Position numbers and translations under genes: made by a program | NCBI RefSeq assembly: GCF_001425325.1 | Contig: NZ_LMEH01000001.1 | Span: 2,438,162-2,502,161, forward strand | Direction: 5' to 3' | Source of the DNA: Leifsonia sp. Root1293 | GTDB lineage: Bacteria > Actinomycetota > Actinomycetes > Actinomycetales > Microbacteriaceae | Length of the DNA: 64,000 nt | Shown: one piece after another, positions 17,171 to 27,042 of the stretch | Layout of the letters: the number at the start of each line of letters is the position of its first letter | How positions within the stretch are numbered: the stretch's first letter is position 1 | Notes under the pieces: generated by a model | The model's input: the letters and a program-made list of their open reading frames with translations, nothing else | Database searches by the model: none | What the model was told of the DNA's origin: nothing

Positions 17171-18772
17171 ATGAGCACCAGCACCTCCCTCCCGGCATCC
17201 GAAGCCGCGCCGCGCACCGCGTCCGCGTCAGCCTCATCCGCAGCAGTCACCGTCGGCATCGGACCCCTGAACGTCGAGGACGTCGTGGCCGTCGCACGCC
17301 ACGATGCCGTGGTCGTGCTCGACAAGGCCGGCCTGGTGGAGGTCGAGAAGAGCCGCGCGATCATCGACGCCCTGGCCGAGGATCCCGAGCCGCACTATGG
17401 CATCTCGACAGGCTTCGGCGCTCTCGCGACCACCTTCATCGCCGCAGATCGTCGCGCGCAATTGCAGGCCAGCCTCGTGCGCTCGCACGCTGCGGGATCG
17501 GGCTCGGAGGTCGAGCGCGAGGTGGTGCGGGCGCTCATGCTTCTGCGCCTCTCGACGCTGATGACGGGCCGCACGGGCGTGCGGCGGGTCACGGTGGAGA
17601 CCTACGCCGCGATCCTCAACGCCGGCATCACCCCGGTCGTGCGCGAGTACGGGTCGCTCGGCTGCTCGGGCGACCTGGCCCCGCTGTCGCACTGTGCCCT
17701 GGTGGCCATGGGCGAGGGAGAGGTGCGCGCGAACGATGGAGAGCTGCATCCGGCAGCCGATGCCCTCGCCGCGGCAGACATCACTCCCCTCCAGCTCGGA
17801 GAGAAGGAGGGCCTCGCCCTCATCAACGGCACCGACGGCATGCTCGGCATGCTCGCACTGGCCATCCACGACCTGCGGATGCTGCTCACGACGGCCGACA
17901 TCAGCGCGGCCATGAGTGTGGAGGGGCTGCTCGGCACCGACGCCGTCTTCGCTCCGGAGCTGCACCGACTGCGCCCGCAGGTCGGCCAGGCCGTCGCGGC
18001 GGCGAACATCCGCGCGCTGCTCGCGGGCTCCCCCATCGTCGCCAGCCACAAGGGTCCGGAGTGCACCCGCGTGCAGGACGCCTACTCACTGCGGTGCGCC
18101 CCCCAGGTGCACGGTGCGGCCCGCGACACGCTCAGCCACGCGGCATCCGTCGCCGACTGCGAGCTGGCGAGCGCGGTCGACAATCCGGTGCTGACGCTCG
18201 ACGGTCGGGTGGAGTCGAACGGCAACTTCCACGGCGCCCCGGTCGGCTACGTTCTCGACTTCCTCGCCATCGCCGTCGCGGATGTCGCGAGCATGTCCGA
18301 GCGCCGAACGGACCGCTTCCTCGATCAGGCCCGCAACCACGGCCTGCCGCCCTTCCTCGCCCACGAGGTCGGCGTCGACTCCGGCCTCATGATCGCGCAG
18401 TACACGGCGGCCGGGATCGTCAGCGAGCTGAAGCGGCTCGCCGTGCCGGCATCCGTCGACTCGATCCCGTCGTCGGCCATGCAGGAGGATCACGTGTCGA
18501 TGGGCTGGGCCGCGGCGCGGAAGCTGCGCCGCTCGATCGACGGCCTGACCCGGGTGCTGGCCATCGAGGTCATGACGGCGGCACGCGGCCTCGACCTGCG
18601 GGCACCGCTGCGTCCGGGCGCTGCGACTGGAGCCGTCGTCGCGCTCGTGCGTACGGTGGCGGAGGGTCCGGGACAGGACCGCTTCCTCTCGCCCGAGATC
18701 GAGGCGATCGTGGGCCTCGTGGCATCGGGAGCCGTCGCCGCAGCCGTCGGTGACGTCGTCGACGCGAACTGA
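17171..18772 (+). CDS. hutH: Histidine ammonia-lyase
   Basis: 533 residues from ATG 17171 (MSTSTSLPAS), after which similarity begins. The enzyme turns L-histidine into urocanate and ammonia, step one of histidine breakdown, in the cytosol as a tetramer. Visible signatures: YGISTGFG with catalytic tyrosine Y76, the MIO region GSLGCSGDLAPLSHCAL at 161-177, and the late block SIPSSAMQEDHVSMG. The MIO triad reads Cys-Ser-Gly (165-167), not Ala-Ser-Gly; I believe this variant is common in actinobacterial HutH. IclR site 2 lies 56 bp upstream. The N-terminal 28 residues are Ala/Ser-rich and not conserved. It is separated from hutU by two unrelated genes. Confidence 0.95.
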   Translation: MSTSTSLPASEAAPRTASASASSAAVTVGIGPLNVEDVVAVARHDAVVVLDKAGLVEVEKSRAIIDALAEDPEPHYGISTGFGALATTFIAADRRAQLQASLVRSHAAGSGSEVEREVVRALMLLRLSTLMTGRTGVRRVTVETYAAILNAGITPVVREYGSLGCSGDLAPLSHCALVAMGEGEVRANDGELHPAADALAAADITPLQLGEKEGLALINGTDGMLGMLALAIHDLRMLLTTADISAAMSVEGLLGTDAVFAPELHRLRPQVGQAVAAANIRALLAGSPIVASHKGPECTRVQDAYSLRCAPQVHGAARDTLSHAASVADCELASAVDNPVLTLDGRVESNGNFHGAPVGYVLDFLAIAVADVASMSERRTDRFLDQARNHGLPPFLAHEVGVDSGLMIAQYTAAGIVSELKRLAVPASVDSIPSSAMQEDHVSMGWAAARKLRRSIDGLTRVLAIEVMTAARGLDLRAPLRPGAATGAVVALVRTVAEGPGQDRFLSPEIEAIVGLVASGAVAAAVGDVVDAN

Positions 18773-18934
18773 CTCGATTTCGGTAACGACTCGACGTCGG
18801 TTCAGCCGGAATTCACCGATCCGGTGCCCGATCGGCCCCGGAATCCATTGTCAGCGGGCTGGGCGAGTGACAGACTGAAAACGTCCGGTCGAACGGCCGG
18901 ACATCCATCGCCCGAATGATGGAAACCAGAGCGT

Positions 18935-20467
18935 ATGCAGACGTACACGGATCAAGGGCCGGCGGTACGACGGGGAGTCGTCCGCCGCATCGCCCTGCTG
19001 TCCGCTGCCACTCTGGTGGCCACCCTCGGCATCCTCGGTGTTCCCGCCTCGGCTCTCGCCGACGGATGCGACCCGACGGCGATCAGCGAGTCCACGGCGA
19101 CTCCAGCTCCTCCGACGACGGCCGACCCCGAGGCGGCGGCGGAGGCCGAGTGCGACAGCGTGAGCACGCCGACGCCCACGCCGACGCCCACGCCGACGCC
19201 GTCACGGGATCCCGAGCCGACGCCGGACCCCACTCCCACGCCCACCCCGACGCCCAAGCCCACCCCGACGCCGACGCCGAAGCCGACGGAGACGCCGCGA
19301 CCGACACCCGGACCCACCGAGACGCCGACGCCGACGCCGACGCCTTCACCTGACCCCACGACACCGACTCCGGCACCGACGACACCGCCCACCACCGCAC
19401 CGACCCCGCCCGAGCCCGACGACGCCATCGCCCAGATCCCGGTGCGGCGCCCGATCATCAGGTCGTCGGTGATCTCGGCGCAGGCCAAGGCCCGAGCAGC
19501 CAGCATGCTCGCCGCGAAGACGAAGCTCGAAGCGGCGCGCGCCACCTACACGAAGGCCACCCGAGCCTACGAGTCGGCCCAGGCTGAGGTCGATGCCGCC
19601 CGCAGCGTGGCCGACAAGCTCGAATCCCTCGCCGACGCCGCCGACCTGAAGGCCCAGACCTCTGCCCGCGCGCTCCTCCAGGTCGCGCATGCCGCCGGGA
19701 CGCATGCCGGACCGAGTTCGCTCGATGCGCTGTTCGACGCACCGGAGGGCGACCTGCTCGCCTCCCTCGGCGCCGTGAAGCAGCTCGATCGCATCTCGGC
19801 GAACCCGGCCGAGCTCGGCCTGAAGATGGAGGCTGACGCCGCCAGAGCCGATGAACTCCGCGAGAAGGCGACCGACGCTGCGCAGAAGGCCGCCGCCGTG
19901 CCGCTCGATGAGATGCAGCTCGCCATGAAGGCCGCAGACAGCACCGTGGGGACGGCGACGGCGGCACTGGCGACCGTTCAACTGCAGGTGGCGACGGCGG
20001 GTGAGGTGGCCCCGACCGTGCCGAGCGCCGTCGACCGCGGACAGCTCAGCGAGGCCGGCTGGACCACTCCCGTGATCGGCCCCATCACCGACGGCTACGG
20101 CCCACGACCGGAACGGCCGGCCGGCGCCGGCCCGTTCCACTACGGCGTCGACATCGGTGCAGCCTGCTCGACCTGGATCGGGGCTGCGACGGCGGGAACC
20201 GTGGTCGACACCGGCTGGTTCGGCTCCCTCGGCAACTGGGTGCTGATCGATCACGGCAGCGGCGTCGAGACGGCCTACGCCCACCTCGCCACCGGCGGCA
20301 CAGTGGTGACGGTCGGCGAGAGGGTCGAGGCCGGCGATCCCATCGGCCTCGTCGGCAGCACGGGAGCATCCACCGGATGCCACCTGCATGTCGAGGTGCG
20401 CCTCGACGGTGTCCGGGCAGATCCGATGCCGTTCTTCGCGGCGCGCGGAGTCGTCCTGGGCGGCTAG
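18935..20467 (+). CDS. Secreted M23-family metallopeptidase with Pro-Thr linker and coiled coil
   Basis: 510 residues. Signal peptide at residues 1-43 ([20 protein letters not shown], cleavage near SALADG). Residues 70-165 are a Pro/Thr-rich linker of PTPTPTPT type, probably wall-spanning. Residues 185-345 are helical and Ala-rich, likely coiled coil. The C-terminal domain is LytM/M23 with metal ligands in HYGVDIGA and HLHVEVRLD and the glycine-rich [10 protein letters not shown]. Such enzymes cut peptidoglycan cross-links or activate amidases during cell separation. The gene sits between hutH and hutU and is not metabolically linked. The repetitive linker DNA (GACGCCGACGCC type) may vary in length between strains. 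Confidence 0.87.
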   Translation: MQTYTDQGPAVRRGVVRRIALLSAATLVATLGILGVPASALADGCDPTAISESTATPAPPTTADPEAAAEAECDSVSTPTPTPTPTPTPSRDPEPTPDPTPTPTPTPKPTPTPTPKPTETPRPTPGPTETPTPTPTPSPDPTTPTPAPTTPPTTAPTPPEPDDAIAQIPVRRPIIRSSVISAQAKARAASMLAAKTKLEAARATYTKATRAYESAQAEVDAARSVADKLESLADAADLKAQTSARALLQVAHAAGTHAGPSSLDALFDAPEGDLLASLGAVKQLDRISANPAELGLKMEADAARADELREKATDAAQKAAAVPLDEMQLAMKAADSTVGTATAALATVQLQVATAGEVAPTVPSAVDRGQLSEAGWTTPVIGPITDGYGPRPERPAGAGPFHYGVDIGAACSTWIGAATAGTVVDTGWFGSLGNWVLIDHGSGVETAYAHLATGGTVVTVGERVEAGDPIGLVGSTGASTGCHLHVEVRLDGVRADPMPFFAARGVVLGG

Positions 20468-20490
20468 GCCGCTGCCACTCGGCAGGAGCG

Positions 20491-21036
20491 TCAGCCCTCG
20501 TCGAGCACCCCCATCAGGCGGGTGGTGGTGCCCCAACTCCGAACCGTCATCCGCTGGAACACCGGCAGAGCCATGAGCCTCTGGATGCGGGTCTTCGTCG
20601 CCTGCGCAGCGACGCGCGAGAAGTACAGGGCACCGGGACCCGGCGCGATCGCATCGACGCCCTCCCGCAGCTCGGGGAGCTGAGGCCAGACCTCGTCGGC
20701 CGTCAGGGGCTGCTTCAGGAAGTACACGTCGCTCCGCAACGCGTCCGAGCCGTGGTCGGGCGGCGCAGCGGCGATCGTGGCCGCGAACTCCTCAGCCGAC
20801 CGGACCACCACGAGCACTGGGATGCCGAACGCCTGCCGGAGCATCAGTTCGAGCGAGTCCTCGAGCGCCGGACCCGTCGCCGGTGACGCCGCCGTGAACA
20901 CCACGTTGCCGCTCTGGAGGAGCGTCTGCACGTCGGCATACCCGGCGGTGCGGAACGCATCGACGAGCGCCGGCATCGCGACCAGGTTCCTGCCGCCGAC
21001 ATTGATTCCGCGCAACAGCGCGACAGAACGCGACAT
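20491..21036 (-). CDS. DUF1697 family protein
   Basis: 181 residues starting [15 protein letters not shown] at ATG 21036; the open frame continues upstream to 22083 but that part is antisense to hutU. DUF1697 hallmarks are present: [27 protein letters not shown], and the C-terminal [12 protein letters not shown]. The family is widespread and cytosolic with no established activity. It lies convergent to the M23 gene and divergent from hutU; IclR site 3 lies 51 bp upstream of its start, so it could respond to the same regulator. Confidence 0.85.
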   Translation of the reverse strand: MSRSVALLRGINVGGRNLVAMPALVDAFRTAGYADVQTLLQSGNVVFTAASPATGPALEDSLELMLRQAFGIPVLVVVRSAEEFAATIAAAPPDHGSDALRSDVYFLKQPLTADEVWPQLPELREGVDAIAPGPGALYFSRVAAQATKTRIQRLMALPVFQRMTVRSWGTTTRLMGVLDEG

Positions 21037-21086
21037 CACACCACTGTGGCACGGGCCCACTGGGCGCGCATCGGTCTCCGCCGCGC

Positions 21087-21102
21087 GTCTGGGATCCCGG
21101 AC
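21087..21102. promoter_or_regulatory. IclR operator, copy 3 (hutU-hutI promoter)
   Basis: GTCTGGGATCCCGGAC followed by AC: 18 bp identical to copy 2. It lies 55 bp before the hutU ATG, almost the same distance as copy 2 from hutH, which supports a common mode of control. Confidence 0.85.
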
Positions 21103-21156
21103 ACTCGGACGGCGGCATCCGTTGCCGATGGCAGCGGCGTGCTGTGTGATCGATGC

Positions 21157-22899
21157 ATGACCGATGCACCCACAGTCGCGCGCACAGTCCGGGCCTCCCG
21201 CGGAACCACCCTCACGGCGAAGAGCTGGCAGACCGAGGCGCCTCTGCGCATGCTCATGAACAACCTCGACCCCGAGGTCGCCGAACGACCGGAGGACCTC
21301 ATCGTCTACGGCGGAACAGGCAAGGCCGCCCGCAACTGGGAGGCGTACGACGCCATCGTGCGCACCCTCGAGGGACTCGAGAGCGACGAGACGTTGCTCG
21401 TGCAGTCCGGCAAGCCCGTCGGAGTGTTCCGAACCCACGAGTGGGCGCCGCGCGTGCTGATCGCCAATTCCAACCTCGTCGGCGACTGGGCGACGTGGCC
21501 CGAGTTCCGACGCCTCGAGGCCCTCGGTCTCACCATGTACGGCCAGATGACGGCCGGCTCCTGGATCTACATCGGAACCCAGGGCATCCTGCAGGGAACC
21601 TACGAGACCTTCGGGGCCGTTGCACGATCGCTCGCCGCGCGCTCGCCTCGGAACGCTGCGGTCGGTGGAATCGCTGCGGACGGCGCCGTTGGTGCCCACG
21701 GCGCCGACGTCGAGAGGGCGACTCTCGCCGGAACCCTGACCCTGACCGGCGGATGCGGCGGCATGGGCGGAGCGCAGCCGCTCGCCGTCACCATGAACGA
21801 CGGCGTCGTACTCATCGTCGATGTCGACGAATCGCGCCTCGCCCGCCGCGTGGAACACGGCTACCTCGACGAGTACACGGCCGACCTCGACACCGCCGTC
21901 GAGAGAGTGCTGGCCGCCAAGGCGTCGCGCACGCCGCTGTCGGTCGGTGTCGTCGGCAATGCCGCGACGGTGTTCACCGAGCTGCTGGAGCGCGGGGTGC
22001 CGATCGACATCGTCACCGACCAGACCAGCGCGCACGACCCGCTGCACTACCTGCCGGAAGGTGTGTCGGTCGAGCAGTGGCATGAGCTGGCGGCATCCGA
22101 CCCCGATGCATTCACCGAGCGCTCACGGGCATCGATGGCCAAGCAGGTCGCTGCCATGGTGGGGTTCCAGGATGCCGGAGCCGAGGTCTTCGACTACGGC
22201 AACTCGATCCGCCGCGAGGCCGAACTCAGCGGCTACGACCGCGCGTTCGCCTTCCCGGGCTTCGTTCCCGCCTACATCCGCCCGCTCTTCGCCGAGGGCA
22301 AGGGGCCGTTCCGCTGGGCGGCGCTCTCGGGCGACCCGGCCGACATCGCGGCGACAGACCGCGCCATCCTCGAGCTGTTCCCCGAGGACGAGCACCTGCG
22401 ACGCTGGATCACGCAGGCCGGCGAGAAGGTGCACTTCGAGGGTCTGCCCGCCCGCATCTGCTGGCTCGGCTACAAGGAGCGGCACCTAGCCGGCCTGAGG
22501 TTCAACGAGATGGTGGCGTCGGGAGAACTGTCGGCGCCCGTGGTCATCGGCCGCGACCACCTCGACTCCGGCTCGGTGGCCTCGCCCTACCGCGAGACCG
22601 AGGCGATGGCCGACGGCTCCGACGCGATCGCGGACTGGCCGCTGCTCAACGCCCTGTTGAACACTTCGTCGGGCGCGACCTGGGTCTCGATCCACCACGG
22701 CGGCGGGGTCGGCATCGGCCGTTCCATCCACGCCGGCCAGGTGATCGTCGCCGACGGCACGCCTCTCGCCGCCGAGAAGATCGAGCGCGTTCTGGTCAAC
22801 GACCCGGGAACCGGCGTGATGCGCCACGTCGACGCCGGCTACGACCGCGCCCGCGAGGTCGCTCACGAGCGCGGTCTCCGCATCCCGATGGAGGAGTGA
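21157..22899 (+). CDS. hutU: Urocanate hydratase
   Basis: 580 residues from ATG 21157 ([16 protein letters not shown]). Urocanase converts urocanate to imidazolone propionate using tightly bound NAD+. Family phrases: [24 protein letters not shown], the NAD-binding [16 protein letters not shown], and the active-site region [13 protein letters not shown], with the late [17 protein letters not shown]. The stop shares one base with the hutI ATG (TGATG), so both are translated together. IclR site 3 is 55 bp upstream. The open frame extends upstream to 21046 but that part has no similarity. Confidence 0.96.
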   Translation: MTDAPTVARTVRASRGTTLTAKSWQTEAPLRMLMNNLDPEVAERPEDLIVYGGTGKAARNWEAYDAIVRTLEGLESDETLLVQSGKPVGVFRTHEWAPRVLIANSNLVGDWATWPEFRRLEALGLTMYGQMTAGSWIYIGTQGILQGTYETFGAVARSLAARSPRNAAVGGIAADGAVGAHGADVERATLAGTLTLTGGCGGMGGAQPLAVTMNDGVVLIVDVDESRLARRVEHGYLDEYTADLDTAVERVLAAKASRTPLSVGVVGNAATVFTELLERGVPIDIVTDQTSAHDPLHYLPEGVSVEQWHELAASDPDAFTERSRASMAKQVAAMVGFQDAGAEVFDYGNSIRREAELSGYDRAFAFPGFVPAYIRPLFAEGKGPFRWAALSGDPADIAATDRAILELFPEDEHLRRWITQAGEKVHFEGLPARICWLGYKERHLAGLRFNEMVASGELSAPVVIGRDHLDSGSVASPYRETEAMADGSDAIADWPLLNALLNTSSGATWVSIHHGGGVGIGRSIHAGQVIVADGTPLAAEKIERVLVNDPGTGVMRHVDAGYDRAREVAHERGLRIPMEE

Positions 22900-24305
22900 T
22901 GGCGCCCCAGCCCGCCTCCTCGTCGCCGTTACCGTCCTCGTCCTCCTCGTCGTCCCCCGAGTCGCCCGTCTTCGTCGCCACGACGTCCTCCGAGAGCCCC
23001 CGTGACGACGAAAACGGGCGACTCGCCGGGGGTTCAGAGGGTGCAGCGGGGGCTGCGGCGAGGTCGGGCGCGGGGAGTGGGGCGGCGACGCGTTGGACGA
23101 TCGGCAACATCGGCGAGCTCGTGACCAACGAGCCGGCGCACGGACGCGAGGGCGGAAAGCTCGGCATCATCCGCGACGCGGCCGTCGTGATCGAGGGCGG
23201 GCTGGTGTCCTGGGTCGGTCCCGCCGCCGAGGCGCCTCAGCCCTCCGGGGTGGGCGATGACCACGAGCTGGTCGACGCGGGAGGGCTCGCCGTCATCCCG
23301 GGGTTCGTCGACTCGCACGCCCACCTCGTGTTCGGCGGCGATCGCGCCGCCGAGTTCGAAGCGCGCATGGCCGGTCGGCGCTACGAGGCCGGCGGCATCC
23401 GTTCGACGGTCGCAGCGACCCGTGCGGCATCGGACGACGACCTCCGGATGCGGCTGGCCGCCTTCGTCGCCGAGATGCTGGCACAGGGCACGACGACGAT
23501 CGAGATCAAGAGCGGCTACGGCCTGAGCGTCGCCGACGAGGAGCGCGCCGTGCGCCTCGCACGTGAGGTGACCGAGGAGGTCACGTTCCTCGGGGCGCAC
23601 GTGGTCCCCGCCGAGTACGCCGATGACCGGGACTCCTACGTCGATCTCGTGGTGGGAGAGATGCTGGCGGCGTGCGCACCGCACTCCCGGTGGATCGACG
23701 TGTTCTGCGAGACCGGCGCGTTCACCATCGCCGAATCGCGGCGGGTTCTCGAAGCCGGCATCGCGGCCGGCCTGTTGCCCAGGGTGCACGCCAGCCAGCT
23801 CGGCGAGGGCGACGGCGTTAGGCTCGCCGTCGAGCTCGGAGCGGCATCCGTCGACCATTGCACGTATCTCACGGATGCCGACGTCGCAGCGCTCGCCTCA
23901 TCGGGCGCGGACGGCGACGGCACCGTGGCGACGCTGCTGCCCGGCGTCGAGTTCTCGACCCGCCAGCCCTACCCCGATGCCCGCCGCCTTCTCGACGCCG
24001 GGGTCACGGTGGCGTTGGCCAGCGACTGCAACCCGGGATCGAGCTTCACGAGCTCCCTGCCGTTCTGCATCGCCGTGGCTGTGCGGGACATGGGGATGAC
24101 ACCGGGCGAGGCGCTGTGGGCTGCGACAGCCGGCGGCGCCGCGGCACTGCGCCGCGACGACGTCGGAGTCATCAGACCCGGTGCGCGAGCCGACTTGGTG
24201 CTGCTGAGCGCTCCGAGCCACGTGCACCTGGCCTACCGTCCGGGCGTTCCGCAGATCGCGGCGGTCTGGAAGGACGGCATGCCGGTTCGCCCGCTCGCTC
24301 GCTGA
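22899..24305 (+). CDS. hutI: Imidazolonepropionase with odd N-terminal extension
   Basis: 468 residues from ATG 22899. The enzyme hydrolyses imidazolone propionate to formiminoglutamate. The amidohydrolase metal motif [14 protein letters not shown], the block [19 protein letters not shown] and SDCNPGSS are all present. The first ~65 residues, before [12 protein letters not shown] where HutI homology begins, are Ser/Gly/Ala-rich and unlike the family. They are encoded by a TCC/TCG-rich tract and a long hairpin (22959-23024). No in-frame ATG, GTG or TTG exists between the hairpin and the conserved start, so the extension is either translated or initiation is atypical. The stop codon lies inside a family B repeat. 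Confidence 0.93.
   Translation: MAPQPASSSPLPSSSSSSSPESPVFVATTSSESPRDDENGRLAGGSEGAAGAAARSGAGSGAATRWTIGNIGELVTNEPAHGREGGKLGIIRDAAVVIEGGLVSWVGPAAEAPQPSGVGDDHELVDAGGLAVIPGFVDSHAHLVFGGDRAAEFEARMAGRRYEAGGIRSTVAATRAASDDDLRMRLAAFVAEMLAQGTTTIEIKSGYGLSVADEERAVRLAREVTEEVTFLGAHVVPAEYADDRDSYVDLVVGEMLAACAPHSRWIDVFCETGAFTIAESRRVLEAGIAAGLLPRVHASQLGEGDGVRLAVELGAASVDHCTYLTDADVAALASSGADGDGTVATLLPGVEFSTRQPYPDARRLLDAGVTVALASDCNPGSSFTSSLPFCIAVAVRDMGMTPGEALWAATAGGAAALRRDDVGVIRPGARADLVLLSAPSHVHLAYRPGVPQIAAVWKDGMPVRPLAR
22959..23024. repeat. Long imperfect hairpin within the hutI N-terminal coding region
   Basis: 24-base arms at 22959-22982 (GAGTCGCCCGTCTTCGTCG...) and 23001-23024 (complement with 22 of 24 matches), 18-base loop, with flanking CCCCC and GGGGG able to extend the stem. 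It looks like an intergenic stem-loop but lies inside the hutI reading frame, directly after the hutU stop. Confidence 0.75.
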
Positions 24306-24380
24306 GGCCCGGCGAAGCCGCGGCCGAAGCGCTCCTCAGCGCGCATCGAACGCTGACTTCGTCCGCCCCTCAGCGAGCGA
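24295..24380. repeat. Family B palindromic repeat, copy overlapping hutI stop
   Basis: Opens GCTCGCTCGCTGAGGCCCGG, continues with a CCGCGGCCGAAGCGCTCC core and closes with CCCCTCAGCGAGCGAAG, the inverse of the opening. The TGA stop of hutI is the TGA in CGCTGAGG. It separates convergent hutI and the GH13 gene. Confidence 0.72.
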
Positions 24381-24401
24381 AGAGGACGTGCCGGCGGGTG
24401 A

Positions 24402-26069
24402 TCACGCCCTGCGCAACCACGCCGCCGACTCGCCGTCCAGTCGATCTCCGACGAGAGGCGCGCTCGCGATGAGCACCTCGCCGCCGGGCAGTGCGACAGG
24501 CTCGGTGCCGAAGTTCAGCACGATCTCCCAGCCGTTCGGGCGGCGGAAGTGCAGAACGTCGGCACGATCGGTGGCGACCCACTCCAGTTCCTCGGCCGTC
24601 TGCAATTCGTGGCGCAGGGCCAGGGCGTCGCGGTAGAGCGAGAGCGTCGATGCCGGGTCTGCTGCCTCGGCCTCGACCGACGAGTCGCCGAACCAGGACG
24701 GCTGGGGCAGGTGCGCGGAATCGCCGCCGAACCCGAAGGAGGACCCGTCGCGGGTCCAGGGCAGCGGAACGCGGCATCCGTCCCGCCCGATGTCGACACC
24801 CGGATTGCGGAAGAACGCCGGGTCCTGTCGCTCGGCCGCCGGGATGTCGGCGACCTCGTGCAGGCCGAGCTCCTCGCCCTGGTAGATGTAGGCAGACCCC
24901 GGCAGCCCGAGCATGAACAGCGAGGCGGCACGTGCTCGCCGCAGCCCACGCGCCCGGTCGAGCACCGGCGTCACGCCGCCCGACAACAGCCACTGGGATC
25001 CGTGCTTCTCATCGGCATCGGCGCGCAGCGGCAGGCCGTACCGGGTGGCGTGGCGCACGACGTCGTGGTTCGAGAGCACCCAGGTCGTCGACGATCCGGA
25101 TGCCTCCGCCAGAGCCAGGTTCGCCGTCACGATGGAGCGGAACTCGGCCGCATCGAACTCCGACTCGAGCAGGTCGAAGTTGAAGGCCTGGCCGAGTCCC
25201 TCTGGGCTCGCGTAGCGAGGACGCCGAGACGACTCCACCCAGGCCTCGGCCACAGCCGTGCGCGGGGGCGAGTAGCTGTCGAAGACGCGACGCCACTCGG
25301 CGTAGATCTCGTGCACCTCGTCGCGATCCCAGAGCGGGTGACCGCCGTCCTTGGGCATGGCATCCATCTCGGCCTGGCTCGGCAGCTCCTCGTCCAGCCT
25401 CTTGGCGAGGCCGTGCGCGACATCGATGCGGAAGCCGTCGACGCCCCGGTCCGACCAGAACCTCAGGGTCTTCACGAAGTCCTCGTGCACCTCCGGGTTG
25501 TCCCAGTTGAGGTCGGGCTGCTCGGTGGCGAAGTAGTGCAGGTACCACTGGCCGTCCCCGACAGGCTCCCACGCGGGCCCTCCGAAGGCGCTGGTCCAGT
25601 CGGCCGGCGGGAGCGACCCATCGGGCCCGAGGCCGTCACGGAAGATGTAGCGTGCCCGCGCGGCGGACCCTGCCGGCGAGGCCAGGGCCTCGACGAACCA
25701 CTCGTGGCGGTCAGAGGTGTGGTTCGGAACGATGTCGACGATGATCCGGATGCCCGCCCCGTGGAGCGCGTCCACCATTTCGTCGAAGTCGGCCAGCGTT
25801 CCGAGCCGGGGATCGACGTCCCTGTAGTCGTCGACGTCGTAGCCGCCGTCTGCGAGGGCCGATGGGTAGAAGGGGCTCAGCCAGACCGCGTCGATCCCGA
25901 GTTCGCGCAGGTACGGAACCCGTGCGGTGATCCCGGGAAGGTCGCCGATGCCGTCGGCGTTGGCGTCGGCGAAGCTGCGGGGATAGATCTGGTAGACGGC
26001 GGCCTGGCGCCACCACGTGGCATCCTCGGTGAGCGGGGAGATGACGGTGGTCTCGAGCACGTCGGTCAT
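24402..26069 (-). CDS. GH13 alpha-glucosidase (oligo-1,6-glucosidase type)
   Basis: 555 residues, the normal length for GH13 exo-glucosidases. Conserved regions: VDIVPNHTSD (112-121), nucleophile D216 in GFRIDVAHG, acid/base E275 in AVAEAWVES, and D336 in VLSNHDVVRH. It releases glucose from the ends of malto- or isomalto-oligosaccharides or related disaccharides. No signal peptide is seen, so it acts in the cytosol on sugar brought in by the ABC transporter encoded just upstream in the same operon (55-bp gap). The divergent ROK gene is the likely regulator. Linkage preference cannot be settled from sequence alone. Confidence 0.92.
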   Translation of the reverse strand: MTDVLETTVISPLTEDATWWRQAAVYQIYPRSFADANADGIGDLPGITARVPYLRELGIDAVWLSPFYPSALADGGYDVDDYRDVDPRLGTLADFDEMVDALHGAGIRIIVDIVPNHTSDRHEWFVEALASPAGSAARARYIFRDGLGPDGSLPPADWTSAFGGPAWEPVGDGQWYLHYFATEQPDLNWDNPEVHEDFVKTLRFWSDRGVDGFRIDVAHGLAKRLDEELPSQAEMDAMPKDGGHPLWDRDEVHEIYAEWRRVFDSYSPPRTAVAEAWVESSRRPRYASPEGLGQAFNFDLLESEFDAAEFRSIVTANLALAEASGSSTTWVLSNHDVVRHATRYGLPLRADADEKHGSQWLLSGGVTPVLDRARGLRRARAASLFMLGLPGSAYIYQGEELGLHEVADIPAAERQDPAFFRNPGVDIGRDGCRVPLPWTRDGSSFGFGGDSAHLPQPSWFGDSSVEAEAADPASTLSLYRDALALRHELQTAEELEWVATDRADVLHFRRPNGWEIVLNFGTEPVALPGGEVLIASAPLVGDRLDGESAAWLRRA

Positions 26070-26124
26070 GGGTGAGTGGGGTTCCTTCCGGTTGGGTGGT
26101 GCGTTTCTCGAACGAGAGGAGCGG

Positions 26125-27042
26125 TCATCCTTTCACGGCGCCCTGCGTGACGCCTTCCATCACCCAGCGCTGGGTGAACAGGTAGACCACGATGGCCGGG
26201 GCCATGGCCATGAGATACGACGCGAACGAGACGTTGTAGTTCGTGCTGAACTGCGTCTGGAAGATGTTCTGGATGACGGGAAGCGTCTGCTGGGAGGAGT
26301 CGGCGATGATGAGCGACGGCATCATGAAGTCGTTCCAGGAGGCGAGGAACGCGAAGATCGCGACCGTGGCGCTCATCGGCGCCAGCAGGGGGAAGATCAG
26401 CCTCCAGAACGTCTGCGTGGTGGTGGCGCCGTCGATGCGTGCGCTCTCCTCCAGCTCGAGCGGGATCGACCTGAGGAAGGCCGTGAACAGCAGGATGCTG
26501 AACGAGAGCTGGAACATGATGTGCAGGATCGTGACGCCCACGGGATTGGCGAGGCCGAGCAGCCCGGTCAGCTGGATCTGCGGGAGCGCGACGACCGTGA
26601 ACGGCAGGAAGAGTGCAGCCAGCAGGTAGTAGAACGACCAGCGGAAGAACCGGCGATCCCAGTTGCGGGCGATCGCGTAGGACGCCAGCGCGCTGAGCAG
26701 CACCGTGCCGATCACGGTTCCGGCGGTGATCAACACCGAGATGGTGAACGAGACCGGGAAGTTCGTCAGCTCCCACGCCTTCGCGAAGCCCGAGACGTCG
26801 ATCGGCGACGGGAGGGAGAACGCGTTGCCGTCGACGGCCTGGGCACCCGACTTCAGCGACATCGACACCGTCACGTAGAGCGGGACCAGCACGGTGAGTG
26901 CGCACAGGATGAGGATGATCATCACAGCCCAGTTGGTGCGTTCGCGGCCGACCCGACCACGGCTCGGCCGGGTCGTCGCCTGCGGCTGCCTGGCGGTCCT
27001 CTTCGCGTCTCCGAGCGGAACGCTCGCTGCTGCCTGAGTCAT
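26125..27042 (-). CDS. Sugar ABC transporter permease (MalG-like)
   Basis: 305 residues beginning MTQAAASVPLGDAK at ATG 27042; a longer open frame reaches 28359 but it runs antisense through other frames of the operon. Six membrane segments and the EAA loop EESARIDGATTTQTFWRLIFPLLAP show a MalG/carbohydrate-uptake-2 permease; the C-terminus ends with the typical QRWVMEGVTQGAVKG. It forms the membrane channel with the MalF-like partner, whose stop overlaps this start (ATGA). No ATPase gene is in the operon; a shared MsiK-like ATPase elsewhere is likely, as is usual in actinobacteria. Confidence 0.92.
   Translation of the reverse strand: MTQAAASVPLGDAKRTARQPQATTRPSRGRVGRERTNWAVMIILILCALTVLVPLYVTVSMSLKSGAQAVDGNAFSLPSPIDVSGFAKAWELTNFPVSFTISVLITAGTVIGTVLLSALASYAIARNWDRRFFRWSFYYLLAALFLPFTVVALPQIQLTGLLGLANPVGVTILHIMFQLSFSILLFTAFLRSIPLELEESARIDGATTTQTFWRLIFPLLAPMSATVAIFAFLASWNDFMMPSLIIADSSQQTLPVIQNIFQTQFSTNYNVSFASYLMAMAPAIVVYLFTQRWVMEGVTQGAVKG

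Noticed and set aside
20491-22083. 530-residue minus-strand frame ending in DUF1697
   Set aside because: The upstream 349 residues are antisense to hutU; DUF1697 starts at 21036.
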